Below are positions 1 through 10,328 of a DNA stretch of 64,000 nucleotides, one piece after another. Made by a program: the position numbers and the translations under genes. The number at the start of each line of letters is the position of its first letter. The first letter of the stretch is position 1. The notes beneath the pieces are model-generated. The model worked only from the letters and a program-made list of their open reading frames with translations. It made no database searches and was not told the DNA's origin. This stretch comes from Lytechinus pictus (taxonomy: Eukaryota; Echinodermata; Echinoidea; Temnopleuroida; Toxopneustidae): positions 24,614,501 through 24,678,500 of the forward strand of contig NC_087245.1 in NCBI RefSeq assembly GCF_037042905.1, read 5' to 3'.

Positions 1-660
1 TAATCACGCACAACGAATAATTCAATCACCTTACGTACAATATGAACGTCATTTTGAAGGGTTTTACTTACGGTAAAGTCCTCATTCACCTCTTCGGGGA
101 CCTTCGCTTCTACTTATTTCTTCGTTTCACTTCGAATCGACGCGGCGAAAACATCAACCAATTTTACATCTTCTTCACAACTTTGGGAGTGGGCGTGGCC
201 TAATTAGTCAGCGAACCTCGTTCAAGACGATTTGTAAAATAAAAATTCACTGACAATAGTCAGAGAAGCTCCGAGAGTTTGATGAAACGAATTTTTGTCA
301 GCGCTGACTAAATTGTCAGCGCTGACAATTTTAGTCAGCGCTGACAGTTGTCGGACGAAAATATTGATGAAACACCCCCCAGGATTACTCACTAGGAGAT
401 ATAGAAAATTAATGATGAATTTTAAGTTGTCTGTAAAGGTTCAACGTTTGATGTCGCTTACACGATTAGGCCTACTGTATCGAAAACGGGGTGGAAATCT
501 GATTTTTTTTTTTTTTTTCGTTTCGTTTCGATCTGTTGGGGAGACGTGTTTTCAGAAACAAACAAAAATTGACATGTTTTCAGAAACAAACGTTTAGAAA
601 AACATGCGTGTTTTCAGAAACAAGGGTTTTCACGAGAAAAGACACGATTTCAGAAATCCG
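1..660. other. Unrecognised DNA with short palindromes
   Basis: No gene is recognised. Three copies of the palindrome TCAGCGCTGA lie at 298-307, 316-325 and 335-344, spaced 18-19 bp. Three copies of a TTTTCAGAAACAA word follow between about 548 and 623. The 100-codon frame at 295-597 runs through these repeats and an 18-base T run, so I do not treat it as a gene. Confidence 0.5.
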
Positions 661-735
661 TTTACGGAAACAGAGGCCATGATTTCCTAAGAGTGTGACA
701 CCGTGTGAGGGTGGAATAGAGTTCCATTGTTATGC

Positions 736-906
736 CATGGGCCGCGGAACGGTTTTGAAAGTGGTGGGGCTTACCATGCACGCAAAAAACCACATTCAGT
801 TGCTTATTTTTACGTTTTACGTTTTTTATACACGGTTTTGGAAAAAAAAGTGTGTGTGGGGGGGGGGGGAGGGCTGAAGCCCCTCCTCCCATTTCCGCGG
901 CCCCTG
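736..906. mobile_element. Short MITE, CAGGGGCCGCGGAAC family, copy 1
   Basis: The ends are inverted copies of a CAxGGGCCGCGGAA word, and a second copy lies at 35576-35737. The interior carries the same GGTTTTGAAAGTGG start, a TTTTTGGAAA stretch and a G run before GGGCTGAAGCCCC. The flanking 5-mers TATGC and GATGC suggest a 5-bp target duplication with one change. There is no coding potential, so it is a non-autonomous element. Confidence 0.75.
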
Positions 907-987
907 GATGCGAAGTGTGTTTGAATTTTTCAAAGTAAGGGTCATTTTGAATTCATAAAGTAACATCCCACAAGGTAGTCCGGAATG

Positions 988-1603
988 ACGACCTATATAA
1001 GTCCACCCCAACAAAAAATTGATTTGAATAAAAAGAGAAAAATCCAGCAAGCAAAATACTGAAAATTTCATCAAAATTTTATGTAAAATAAGAAAGTTAT
1101 GACATTTTAAAGTTTCGCTTAATTTCCCCAAACAGTTATATGCACATCCTGGTTGATATGCAAATGAGGGGACTGATGACGTCACCAACTCACTATTTCT
1201 TTTGTATTTTATATGAAATATGAAATATTCTGACTTTCTCCCCCTTGTCATGTGAAATCGGGTTTTGTTCCTTCCTGAACATGTGAAATGAACATGTTTA
1301 ACATTATGTGGTTCAATAAAAGTTAGTCCTATATAAATGTCAAAATGGTAAAAAATGAAATATTGTATAATTCAAATAATAAAAAAACAAAAGAAATAGT
1401 GAGTGATGGACATCATCGACTCTCTCATTTGCATGTTACTAAGTTGTGCATATAACTGTTTTGTGAAAAATAAGCGAAACTTTAAAATGTCATAACTTTC
1501 TTCAGTATTTTACATCCGATTTTGATCAAATTTTCAGCATTATTCTTGTTAGATTTTTCTCTATTGATTTTAATCAACATTTTTTATGGAGTGGACTTGA
1601 CCT
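988..1603. mobile_element. Foldback MITE, TTAA type (AAGTCCACCCC arms)
   Basis: The left arm starts near AAGTCCACCCCAACA and the right arm ends TGGAGTGGACTTGACCT followed by TTAA. Both arms share mirrored blocks such as AGTTATGACATTTTAAAG with CTTTAAAATGTCATAACT, and CATTTGCAT-type words. A relative lies at 11092-13223. TTAA next to the right end is the duplication known for piggyBac and Kolobok elements. The left TTAA is not preserved. Confidence 0.7.
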
Positions 1604-1782
1604 TTAAAGATGAGTATTTAATCTCTTCTATAATCAGCTAGGCATAGTTACGCAATTTGGACATTTTTTTTCAAGCCTTTATAATAGTTTTATGAATCAT
1701 TCTGCCGTGAACAGCTATATTTAGTCCACATATTCATTGATGTGCCTTCTAGAATTCTATTTAAAATCAAATCATACATTAT
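1604..1782. other. Short AT-rich spacer
   Basis: Nothing recognised. Confidence 0.5.
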
Positions 1783-2460
1783 CAGGGGCGGATCCAGCTT
1801 TCGCCATTAGCGAGGGGGGGGGGGACTATTTCCATCAATGTTTTTCACCATCCGGTCGTTAAAAGCCGATTTTGTTGTCGTTTTTGAGGGAGTAGTTCTT
1901 ACTAAATGAGTTATTTAACATTTGGCTATATTCCTATATACAAACAAGTTAAGGAAGATCTATTTCAGACAGCCAAATAAAATAATGCAAGCGCGAAGCG
2001 CGAGCTAAATTTTGGGGAATTTTATGTAGACCTATTTAACACTTGAAATTGAACATTAATCTGAACAGTTTTATAAGCATGAGTAGGATGGGTATCTAAC
2101 CAAACAATTGATGAGACCATTTTGAAAATTCTTAATTTTCTTACCATACACTTGGACATTCTAAGCACTTTTGGTGATCATGAACACGCATTTTGATGGG
2201 AGCACTTTAAGCTCAAAATAATTTTTTTTGATATTCTCGACCTAAAATGTGGACCTTCTAAGCACTATATTGTAACCATGCACAGGATGGGGATCTATGA
2301 ACAATTGTTGCGAGCGAGAAGCACGAGCTGAAAATGTTTGATATTTTTGACCTATTCTAGATGCGTATCCAACAAAACAACTTATTTGATATTGCAAATA
2401 CAAAGTGGGAGCTGGAAATATTTGATATACTGACCTAAAAAAAAGGATTATCCAAAGACA
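1783..2460. mobile_element. CAGGGGCGGATCCAG element, 3' end lost
   Basis: The left end is CAGGGGCGGATCCAGC followed by a G run. Inside are degenerate ~110-bp units built round GCGAGCGCGAAGCGCGAGC (near 1986, 2308 and 2406). Each is followed by words such as TTTGATATTTTTGACCT and GGACATTCTAAGCACTTTT. No right terminus is visible. Related elements lie at 42110-43164 and 45434-46010. Confidence 0.65.
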
Positions 2461-2859
2461 GTTTGTTGGAATTCAAGGATAGGTCTGCATACGTATCTCG
2501 GCTTATCATAAATAATGCCAGCGTTTTTTGTTTTTTTTTTTTACACCCAACATTTTAATCTTTGTAATCATGCGGATGTAGGCCTATATCTCGCTGAATT
2601 ACAATAATATATAATATGATGAAAACTCGAATTCCGGCAGAGCAGAGGAATTTGTGCATATTGACTTAAAACAAACGGGATATATATTAAGCCCCGTGTT
2701 CTTGAGATGATTATCCTTATACCTCCTCCAGGCAGCCGGCAATGATTATAATGACCTGACAGTTTGTTTATTTTCCAATATTTTCCCCTTCCTTTACTTC
2801 ATCAATTCACTTTTATCGATATCCCTCGACCCTTTTTTCTTTTTTTTTTATATCCTTCT
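2461..2859. other. Unrecognised AT-rich DNA
   Basis: No gene or clear repeat is seen, apart from a T run near 2530. Confidence 0.5.
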
Positions 2860-3133
2860 CACTAGCGTACCTAAGGGGGGGGGGGACAGGGGGCAGACTG
2901 CCCCCCTGACGAATCACAATTTATGCAGGGGACGTACCCCTGCCCCCCTGACGAGTCACAACTGATCCAGGGGACGTCCCCCCCCCCCCGGTTGCTTGTC
3001 AATTTTTTTCCAGGTACGATATCCTTTATTTGTGGTTGAAGACCTTTTTTTTTTTTTTTCAAATTTTTTCGCTGACGAAATATCCTCCAAGATATATTTG
3101 CCCCCCATTTGGAAAATCTTGGGTACGCCGCTG
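2860..3133. mobile_element. hAT-like MITE with 8-bp target duplication
   Basis: The element starts CACTAGCGTACC and ends GGTACGCCGCTG, imperfect inverted termini of the CAGTGGCGTACC type. The 8 bases on each side are identical: ATCCTTCT at 2852-2859 and 3134-3141. An 8-bp duplication and CA...TG ends are the hAT pattern. The interior holds two copies of a CCCCCCTGACGA-TCACAA unit and long G, C and T runs, with no real coding frame. Confidence 0.8.
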
Positions 3134-3141
3134 ATCCTTCT

Positions 3142-3650
3142 CCTTCCCTTTTTTTCTTTCTGTTTTTTTTTTTTTTGCACCACCAGTAAGGCGGGGGGGG
3201 GGTACTGCAGCCCCTTCAGCCCCACGTGGATCTGCCTATGATTACCCCCCCCCCTGGTATCTGTAAATTTTGACATGTTTTACTCTATATCTCGCTTTTT
3301 TTCCTTTCTTTTTCGACATTTCGGCGACACGTTGGTCGCGCCAAATTCAATTTTTTTTTTATCATGTAGGGCTTATAGCCTTAAGCTTGTCGCCTTTTCG
3401 AAGCACTGACAGATGACGTCTGGTTCTTCTGACATAATTTATAACTACAGCAATGGTCCTCTCCTTCAACCCCTGCCTTTCGGATATATGGTACGTTTAT
3501 CGAAATTTCATGTAACTGTGCTGTAGTTTCATAATCATGTGTACATTGCTTTCGCTGCTTCGCATGCCCACTGACACTGTAAATTGTACTTTTGTAGCAC
3601 GCCAATAAATGGCATGGCAATGCATTCAGTCCCACACACACTGATTTCTG
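3142..3650. other. Low-complexity C/T and G runs, then unrecognised DNA
   Basis: T- and G-rich runs and a GGATCTGCCTATGATTACC scrap resemble termini of the G-run repeats elsewhere. From 3381 onward the DNA is unrecognised. Frames of 65-86 codons here match nothing I know. Confidence 0.4.
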
Positions 3651-3689
3651 TTGTCCCTAACCTAAGTCCACCCATGCCCATGGGTGCAT

Positions 3690-3935
3690 CGCTGCCGCCG
3701 TGCATGGTAAATTCAAGGCACGACGCATGCAACTCTCTCTAGACTATGAGCTGATCCTTCCACAGAACTTAATACACATAAACATATGGCCATTGAGTCC
3801 CCTGTACAGATCGCGCTAGAACTTCGGTCTCTGTATTTGGTGAGCATGGTGAGTGAAGCCAACGGAGTTCAGCTGAACAACCAACATAACATTAACAGAG
3901 ACCGAAGCTTTTGGTATAATCAAAGACATGACAAG
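3690..3935. repeat. Duplicated segment with a hairpin core, copy 1
   Basis: Positions 3766-3935 match 7780-7955 in the same orientation (shared ACATAAACATATGGCCAT and GCCAACGGAGTTCAGC). The core is a hairpin element whose ends are CTTCGGTCTCTGT and ACAGAGACCGAAG. Positions 3690-3735 match, inverted, the coding candidate at about 8295-8350 through AATTCAAGGCACGACGCATG and the bases after it. This is a broken copy of that exon. Confidence 0.65.
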
Positions 3936-4540
3936 GGAAAGACTAGGGCCTAGGCACCTAAACTATTTTACACGCAAATCGACACAAAGCATTACGCGAA
4001 GTCCGTGAAGTGTCCAATCTTTTCATCATATAGACTTTGGTAGACCGTATTATTGACGTTCGTTAAACTAAACTAAGCTTGTAGGCCTAGGCCTACTGCT
4101 GGTTTCGTTCACTCCTAGTACCAATGAGGTCCAAACATTAACATGTATGGACCTCATAGGCGACATTACCCAAATTATGGGTTGGACAATGCTGTTCTGA
4201 TTTCCAACCCAAGACTTTGGTAAATGTACACCTTAATACAAGTTAGAGTTATCCGATATACCTTTCATTCGGACGGCAAACCTTTATTTAGTTGTAAAAA
4301 TAGTTGAAATTAAAATCGATTGTTGTTAAACTTACATTTCAGGCCCTTTTTGTTGATTTTCTGTGAGCGTTCCACACAGCTGCGACGAGTGATCAACTCC
4401 GAAGTGATACGCGTACTGGTCAGCTGATCGGTTGGTTATCTTTTTGTCAGACGTTCATAATTTATGTTAAGCGTATCAATCTTCAGTATCTTGATTTCAA
4501 AGCATCAGTATTGCAGAGAAAAGTCATTATTGATTGGAAT
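3936..4540. other. Unrecognised DNA
   Basis: No gene, repeat copy or strong signal is seen. Confidence 0.4.
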
Positions 4541-5095
4541 CAGTGGCGGGGGGGGGGAGGGGGGGGGTTGGGGTGAGCATTTCTGCCCGTTCCCCCTTTT
4601 GAGATTTATAGTAAACATTTTGGAATTAAATTAATACTAGTTATGTGCCCCCCCCCCCCTCATGAGAATCACGTACAGCATTATTTGTAATGGGGATATT
4701 TCGTTCATATTCTTTTCTCTTTTTTTTATGGGGGTGGGGGTTGGGGGCTTGCCAAATATAATCAATGGTGGAAAAAATGACCTTCTTTTTAGTGACAACT
4801 TTATAAAAAAATTGTCAAATTTTACGCGAGACAAAATGACCTTCGATCATTGCTATAGTTAAAACCTTTTTTTTTTGGGGGGGGGGGGTTGCCAAATATC
4901 ATGTGGACAAAATGACTTTCATTTTGAGTGACCATTTTTTTTTTACTTGTCAAACTTTACGCGAGACAATATAATGACCGTTTTTTTTTTTTTTAGTAAG
5001 AACCTTTTTTGGGAGTTGTCAAATTTTACTTGAGAAAATTCACCCCGCCCCCCCCCCCCCCTACTTAATTTGGAAAATCTTGGATGCGCCTCTAT
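4541..5095. repeat. G-run repeat with ACAAAATGACCTTC minisatellite
   Basis: The block begins CAGTGGCG plus long G runs and ends GGAAAATCTTGGATGCGCC. Between are degenerate repeats of a ~100-bp unit containing ACAAAATGACCTTC, TTGTCAAATTTTACGCGAGA and a G or T run. A relative of the unit is at about 39500-39700. The 65-codon frames on both strands are artefacts of the repeat. Confidence 0.6.
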
Positions 5096-6170
5096 ATAGT
5101 TTGAATCATAATGAAGATTAAGATCATGCGTATATATAGCTTACATCCACGGCAGAGGCGTAAACCGCCGGGGGCATGCAGGCTGGCCCTTGATCCCCGG
5201 TCCAGTGGATTTCACCACAAAAAAAAACGGGATAAGAGAAAAGGAATGAAGGAAGGAAAAGAAAGAAAGAAAGAAAGAAACTAAAGACAGAAAGAGAAAG
5301 GGAAGAGAAATAAAAGGCCATAAAAAAGCAAAAGGAAAGAAAAATGCATGCGAGAATAATTCCGAATGTTATGTCAAAATCTATTGCAAAATTGATATTT
5401 GTAATAAAAGTGACAAAGGTTTTGCTCGCTCGCCTCTTCATCTGGTAGGCGCGTAGCTAGGGGCGGTGCCCCCCGAAAAGGTCCCTCCCCAAAAAAAAAA
5501 ATAAGGAGGGAATAGAGAAAATAAAAAGCGAAATGAGAAAAGGGGGATGTATATAACTTAGTTTATAATTGTTTTTCCTTTTTTTTTGGGGGAAGGGGTC
5601 AAAACATTAATGTTATGTTTTTCTATAAATAGGTCTAATTGCTAAATATCCAGAGTTATCGAGACCCACCTGCTGATATTGCACTGGGGGTACACAATGG
5701 AAGGGTTAGGCCTAGGGGCCCCCGAAAGTTCTACAACCAAGATAAAAAAGAAATGAAGGGAATTAATGAAAAGAAAAGGAAAAGTGTAAGTTAAGATATC
5801 TATCTCAAATTTAGATTTGCACGAAAAGTTTTTTTCTCGCTTGCTTCACTCGCTTGGAACATATAAAGCAACTTTATTCCCACGCGCCATGTATGCCTAC
5901 ATTGGCCCTCTTTCTTTCTTTTATTTTATTTTTTTTTTACTCATCACGCTACCGTACTGCCACACACGGGTTTGCCCTAATGATCGTGGACAATCATAAA
6001 AAATATCATTTTCATACCATGTGACTGGGAAATTTTTGGCTCCACCCCCCCCCCTCTCGATCCCTGTATCGATTTTGACTTGATAGGGGCCTATACCTGA
6101 TGGAATTAGCTTCATTCAATATAAAATCATAACGGATAGAACGCCTTGAATACAGGCCAAACAGCCTAAC
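5096..6170. other. Low-complexity DNA and repeat scraps
   Basis: A purine-rich stretch (5230-5345) encodes a spurious Phe/Ser-rich minus frame. Short G-run repeat scraps occur near 5455-5500 and 5700. No gene is supported. Confidence 0.5.
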
Positions 6171-6180
6171 GACATTGCCG

Positions 6181-6192
6181 TGTCACGTGACA
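6181..6192. promoter_or_regulatory. Palindromic CACGTG E-box
   Basis: TGTCACGTGACA is a perfect 12-bp palindrome of the type bound by USF/TFE-class bHLH-zipper factors. It lies 32 bp upstream of an ATG with an open exon. A promoter role is inference. Confidence 0.4.
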
Positions 6193-6223
6193 ACCAGTAT
6201 TAAACGAGAATGTGCACAACCCT

Positions 6224-6301
6224 ATGGCGACAAAATTTGCCGCAAAAGTTGAGCAAGTTCTGGACAAAAAGGCTTCAATACCCCAAGAAAAGACCAGGCG
6301 A
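6224..6301 (+). CDS. Possible first coding exon (26 codons), unrecognised
   Basis: An ATG at 6224 opens a 26-codon frame, beginning MATKFAAKVEQVLDKK and ending EKTRR, up to a GT at 6302 (CGA|GTACTA). The composition is that of a soluble, charged protein. The short distance to the CACGTG box fits a first exon with a short 5' leader. The donor is weak and the frame would otherwise read on to a stop 15 codons later. I cannot identify the next exon. A phase-0 join to the open frame at 9139 is possible but unproven. Confidence 0.3.
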
Positions 6302-6655
6302 GTACTATTTATACATTTTTTCAATTTAGTAATATCTAGAGTCTAATTTAAGAACAGATTTCGTCATGGAGCTCCATGGTAAGATCTAGTAATTTAAGTC
6401 CAACATTTAATTCCCGTGTACTCACTTTTTTAACACAGGAATTAATAGCCTTGGTGCTTAGAGTGGTTTCGTTCCAGGTACGTAGATTTTTTCAATTTTT
6501 TTTTATTAGTCATCGTTTTAAATTATTTATTTGCAAAAAAGTGTTATCATCGCCAATAATAATCTTGAATTATGTTTATGAAGGTATTCCATTTATAACT
6601 GCGCATTCAAAGAATTTAGACACAGTTATAAAATTACAGAGGAGCTGAATCAAGG
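6302..6655. other. AT-rich spacer
   Basis: A 90-codon frame at 6376-6648 is hydrophobic, AT-rich and matches nothing known. No other feature is seen. Confidence 0.4.
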
Positions 6656-6970
6656 TTGTGAAATTTATTAGCGCCACCAACGGGCTTCCTTGTATTTCCG
6701 TAAAAAGACATGCGAAGTCACTTTCCAGGCCGAGGTAAGCGAATTTGCTCTTTTTTGTACGATTTTGATATTGAATTTCAATATAAAAATTATTATTGTA
6801 TTGCTACTTACCGGAAAGAGCCCCGATGAGTAGCGGGATGGAGTTTTGGCAAATATTACTTCTGCAATGAAGCGATGTTTGCAGACTACTTAGAAATCCA
6901 GGGTCAAACGCGGTACGGTGTACGAGGTTAGTATACATACTAACCTCGTACTAGTGTGAGTGACCAAAGT
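6656..6970. repeat. Inverted duplication, left arm
   Basis: About 310 bp match the reverse complement of 7995-8310 at roughly four of five positions by eye. Shared words include GACATGC, TTTCCAGGCCGAGGTAAGC, GGAAAGAGCCC, CAAATATTACTTCT and ACTAACCTCGTACTAGTG. It begins with a copy of the end of the exon candidate at 8230-8450, but this copy is frameshifted. Positions 6921-6950 form a perfect hairpin with 14-bp arms. Confidence 0.8.
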
Positions 6971-7779
6971 CAGAACACAGATGCTGATCCGAATGCACTC
7001 GAGGGTTCATTACTTCATTACATGCCGCTGCGCACAGAAAAATCAAGCCATATAAGTCGTGTGTTATGGACACCAGAAGTGGGATCGCAGCACGCGCGAC
7101 CCACTAGTTAGAAATCCACTGACAAACGCGGTTCATGGTGCGAGGTTAGTATATACTAACCTCACAATACGTGTGAGTGATCTGAATGGGTATACGTAAC
7201 AGTTAGACAGCTGGCAGCCGTCTGTTTCGAGGAGTTTTTATTTTTGTTTATTCCTCCTCGTACACAGATGGCTCGGGATCATGCAGCCGCCATTATTAGG
7301 GGATTAACAATGCAAAATCACTCCAACTGGGCTCATAGATTTTTGTCTTAGTCATATTAGAACGAGACCAAAGGAGACCAGGAGTCATCCGTGCATAACG
7401 AGGCAGACACGGGACTGGGTAGATTGGGGTCGCAATAGCACTCTAAATAAAATGTGGAAACAGAAATTATGCACTTACCACGATATGGATGAAGGTCTAT
7501 CGTGATCGTGACACACAAATCCTGACAAAAATCCCAAAAAATGAAAAGTTCTGTCGCGATACCTCTCCTTCTTTCACAATTTAAAACAAAATGGCCGATC
7601 GAGACCGAGGCTATATAGCGCTAGGTCATATAGACTTGGCCAAATTCGCACATGCGCCCTACAGCCTCGGTACCGGTCTCGCGGGCCTGAAATGCACCAA
7701 AACGGGAAAAATTAACTGAAAAGGGAAAAAAAAACAGTGACTTACTTCGGCTGTCGCGCAGCTCCTACTTCCCTGGTTT
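6971..7779. other. Spacer between inverted arms
   Basis: Fragments of the duplicated family recur: GGGTTCATTAC and ACATGCCGC near 7003-7030, and a 22-bp perfect palindrome at 7142-7163. A CpG-containing stretch near 7590 reads AAAATGGCCGATCGAGACC and opens a 43-codon frame (ATG at 7591). No product is recognised. Confidence 0.4.
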
Positions 7780-7955
7780 ATCCGAACTTAATACATAAAC
7801 ATATGGCCATTTATTGGCATTGAGTCCCTGTACTACACTGAGGCTGTACAGATCAAGACTCAAGTTAGAAGTCAGAACTTCGGTCTCTGTAATTGGTGAG
7901 TGGAGCCAACGGAGTTCAGCAGAACAACCAATATAACACAACAGAGACCGAAGTT
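7780..7955. repeat. Duplicated segment with a hairpin core, copy 2
   Basis: Direct copy of 3766-3935. The ACTTCGGTCTCTGT and ACAGAGACCGAAGT ends are 14-bp inverted repeats around about 55 bp, so this may itself be a tiny foldback element inside a larger duplication. Confidence 0.7.
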
Positions 7956-7994
7956 TTTCGGTCTAGCATATATGTAGCAGCCCAGGAGGCTCCT

Positions 7995-8310
7995 GGAGAT
8001 CACTCGCACTAGTACGAGGTTAGTATGCTCGTGAGTCGTACACCGAACTGTGTTTGGCCCTGGATTTCTATGTTGTCAGCAAACATTGCTTCATTAAAGA
8101 AGTAATATTTGCCCAAACTCCTCGCTACTCACCGTGGGCTCTTTCCTGTGAGTAGCCATAGATCTACAGTTGTAATTTTTTTTTAAATTCATAAATCAAA
8201 ATCATACAAATAAGAGCAAATTTGCTTACCTCGGCCTGGAAAATGACTTTGCATGTCTCTTCTACGGAAATAAAAGGAAGACCAATGGTGGCACTAATAA
8301 ATTTCAGCTC
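7995..8310. repeat. Inverted duplication, right arm
   Basis: Reverse-complement partner of 6656-6970. This arm keeps the intact reading frame and the GAG|GTAAGC donor of the minus-strand exon candidate, so it is likely the source or the less decayed copy. Confidence 0.8.
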
Positions 8311-8450
8311 ATAGAGAGAGTTGCATGCGTCGTGCCTTGAATTTCCTGTGTTCGGCGGCATGTAATGAACCCTTGGGTTCCTGGAGATTAAAGTCATACC
8401 ACTGACGTGCTTAATTTCCATGGAGCCAGCCATTGCACTACACGCACCGT
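8230..8450 (-). CDS. Possible coding exon 2 of an unrecognised minus-strand gene
   Basis: Read on the minus strand, an AG at 8452-8451 precedes a 221-bp segment open in one frame and ending QAE|GTAAGC, a good donor at 8229. It encodes 73 residues, including RNPRVHYMPPNTGNSRHD and the end CKVIFQAE, and follows in phase from a 19-bp first exon at 8763-8781. I recognise no domain. Parts of the exon recur at 3690-3735, 6656-6735 and near 7005, so it may belong to a repeated element. The acceptor lacks a pyrimidine tract, which weakens the model. Without it, an ATG at 8414 in the same frame could start translation. Confidence 0.4.
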
Positions 8451-8519
8451 CTATTTTAAACTTTGCCACAATTATAACTTTTCTTTACGGTTTTGAGCCC
8501 AAACTTATGTAAATGGGCT

Positions 8520-8720
8520 ACCGCCCGCACGCACTAATGGTCCATGTATTTATAATAATAGTAATGATATAAGGGTATTTATATTGCGCACATATCCACC
8601 TTGTTAGGTGCTCAAGGCGCTCCTATATTACCCGGCTAAGCTAGGCATTCATACTATCTAGGCTCTAGCGCACACAGCTTTTTAAGAAATTCAATTAAGG
8701 AATTTATTCACATAAAGTGT
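8520..8720. repeat. Dispersed SINE-like repeat, copy 1
   Basis: AATAATAGTAATGATATAAG, then GGTATTTATATTGCGCA, then GGTGCTCAAGGCGCT, ACCCGGCTAAGCTAGG and CACACAGCTTTTTAAG. The second half matches 57857-57915. The layout of an AATAAT run beside a fixed body suggests a retroposed short repeat. Confidence 0.5.
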
Positions 8721-8762
8721 AAAAATAATGAAAAATAATTAAGAGCAGGAGCGTTTACTCAC

Positions 8763-8781
8763 AGTCTGTTATTGTCGCCAT
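8763..8781 (-). CDS. Possible first coding exon, minus strand
   Basis: On the minus strand, CAAGATGGCGACAATAACAG is followed by ACT|GTGAGT. The start context AAGATGGCG resembles the YY1-type motif often found over start codons near promoters. Six codons (MATITD) plus one base join in phase to 8450, giving Y as the seventh residue. The evidence is signal-based only. Confidence 0.3.
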
Positions 8782-9138
8782 CTTGTCTTCTTTATTACAG
8801 ATGTAGCCTAGCTACCAGGCGCGTATAGAGGGCGGCAAAATCATGAGCGGTGCTAGATTACAAAAAATGTGTGCATTTGCCGAGAAATATCATGAATCTC
8901 ACCTCGATGCTAAAAATATATCCGCACGCTAGACCAGTTGAAGCAGGATCTCTCTTTGAACAAATTTTTTTTAAAGAAATCAGGAATTTGTATTCAAGAA
9001 TTTCCAAGCCATTCTTGTGTTTCTGTATAAATATATTTTAGTGGGATTTTCCAGCAACGAGAGATTAGGGTTATGAAAAAAAAAATCATCATGCGTTATA
9101 ATCAGTTTCTCCTTTTCTATTCCTTCCCTCATTTGCAG

Positions 9139-9683
9139 CTGTTAAAATGGACATCAGAAGTGAATTTTTGGCATCTCTATGAAAATGATGCCAAGTTTGT
9201 GGCAAGAGAAGAAAGAAAGAGCCAAGACCTGACATCATGGAGGAGTTCCGTTCCATTCTAGCCTGGGAAAATGGCCGGAGAATCAAGAGCCATTTTGTTT
9301 TACCATCACCAAGACTTATGTATGTAGAGTCATTCATGAGTTCCAGTCCTCCCTACTCAAGGACCTTGTTGGACTATCTTCAGTGCCACACCCCCTCAAA
9401 GCCACACCCCAGAGCCTCGCCCCTGTTTCCACTCTACTGCTTGGCCTTCAGGTTCACAAACCCCTACCTGTAGGTGCACCAATCTTTGCCTCTGCATCTG
9501 AGTGACAAGGAAGCCGTCAGACGCACAATAAGTGGATGGCAAAATAAAGTCCAAGCTCTCGTTCAACATTAGACTCAAGATGTCTCCTGGGGTTGCGGCA
9601 GAAAATAAATGACTGATGCAAAGCCTTCTTTCATCAAGCCAAAATTGGAGATGGCTCCTGATTCCAATAAATTGGGAGCACAG
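9139..9683 (+). other. Exon candidate with strong donor; coding status unclear
   Basis: A CCTCATTTGCAG acceptor precedes 9139 and a consensus CAG|GTAAGT donor follows 9683. From the acceptor one frame is open for 40 codons (LLKWTSEVNFWHLY...), then stops. Two other plus frames are open for long stretches further on (EFQSSLLKDLVGLSSVPHPL up to 9498, and LSDKEAVRRTISGWQNKV to about 9572). That pattern fits a decayed coding sequence with frameshifts, or chance in GC-richer DNA. A 133-codon minus frame (9396-9797) overlaps it. Confidence 0.35.
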
Positions 9684-9797
9684 GTAAGTTGACTCTTTCT
9701 CACCGCGAGATGAATTTGAACAAGTGTCTGACAAAATAAATAAAGAATGGAATTTATCCTTTGAGAAAATATCCTTCGTGCAATAAACTTGGCTCAT

Positions 9798-10328
9798 GCA
9801 TTTAAAAAAGTATTTTGTGATCTTGTTAGCATTTCATGAAACAAATCTCAGTCTTTTTATATACTTAATAAACAAGTCTTTTTGCTGATTATCATTAAAA
9901 CCAACTGCAAAACCTTGCAACTACATCAAATTGGCTGAAAGTAGGTACCATAGCTGTATCATAATGAAGTTTTAAAAGTATCTCACTACTGTTTTATTTG
10001 TCAAAATTATTTTAGAGCTCAATGAAAGATGAATTTTGATACCCCATTTATCCAATTTGGAGTTCTACTTTTGCAAATATAGCAGAATATGTGATTGACG
10101 AAATGGTCAAATTTTGCATAAGTACGCTAAAATCTTGATGTCGGCATAGGAAATGTTTCTAACATGTCGACATGCACGCACCCATATTGATACAACAACT
10201 TGAAATAAATATAAAAGGGGTCTAACCTATGTGTAAGTCACAAGTAAAAGGCTTTCCTTTTATGTTTTATTCATCTTCATTTATTTCTTTCTCTTTTTAA
10301 GAATTAGTTTTTGCTTTAATTTATGCAG
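9798..10328. other. AT-rich intron-like DNA
   Basis: No gene or repeat is recognised. Confidence 0.4.

Noticed and set aside
5124-5441. 105-codon minus frame
   Set aside because: It is a low-complexity, Phe/Ser-rich product of a purine-rich stretch.
9396-9797. 133-codon minus-strand frame as a gene
   Set aside because: There is no recognisable domain or splice support, and the plus strand here has a consensus acceptor and donor. It remains possible but unsupported.
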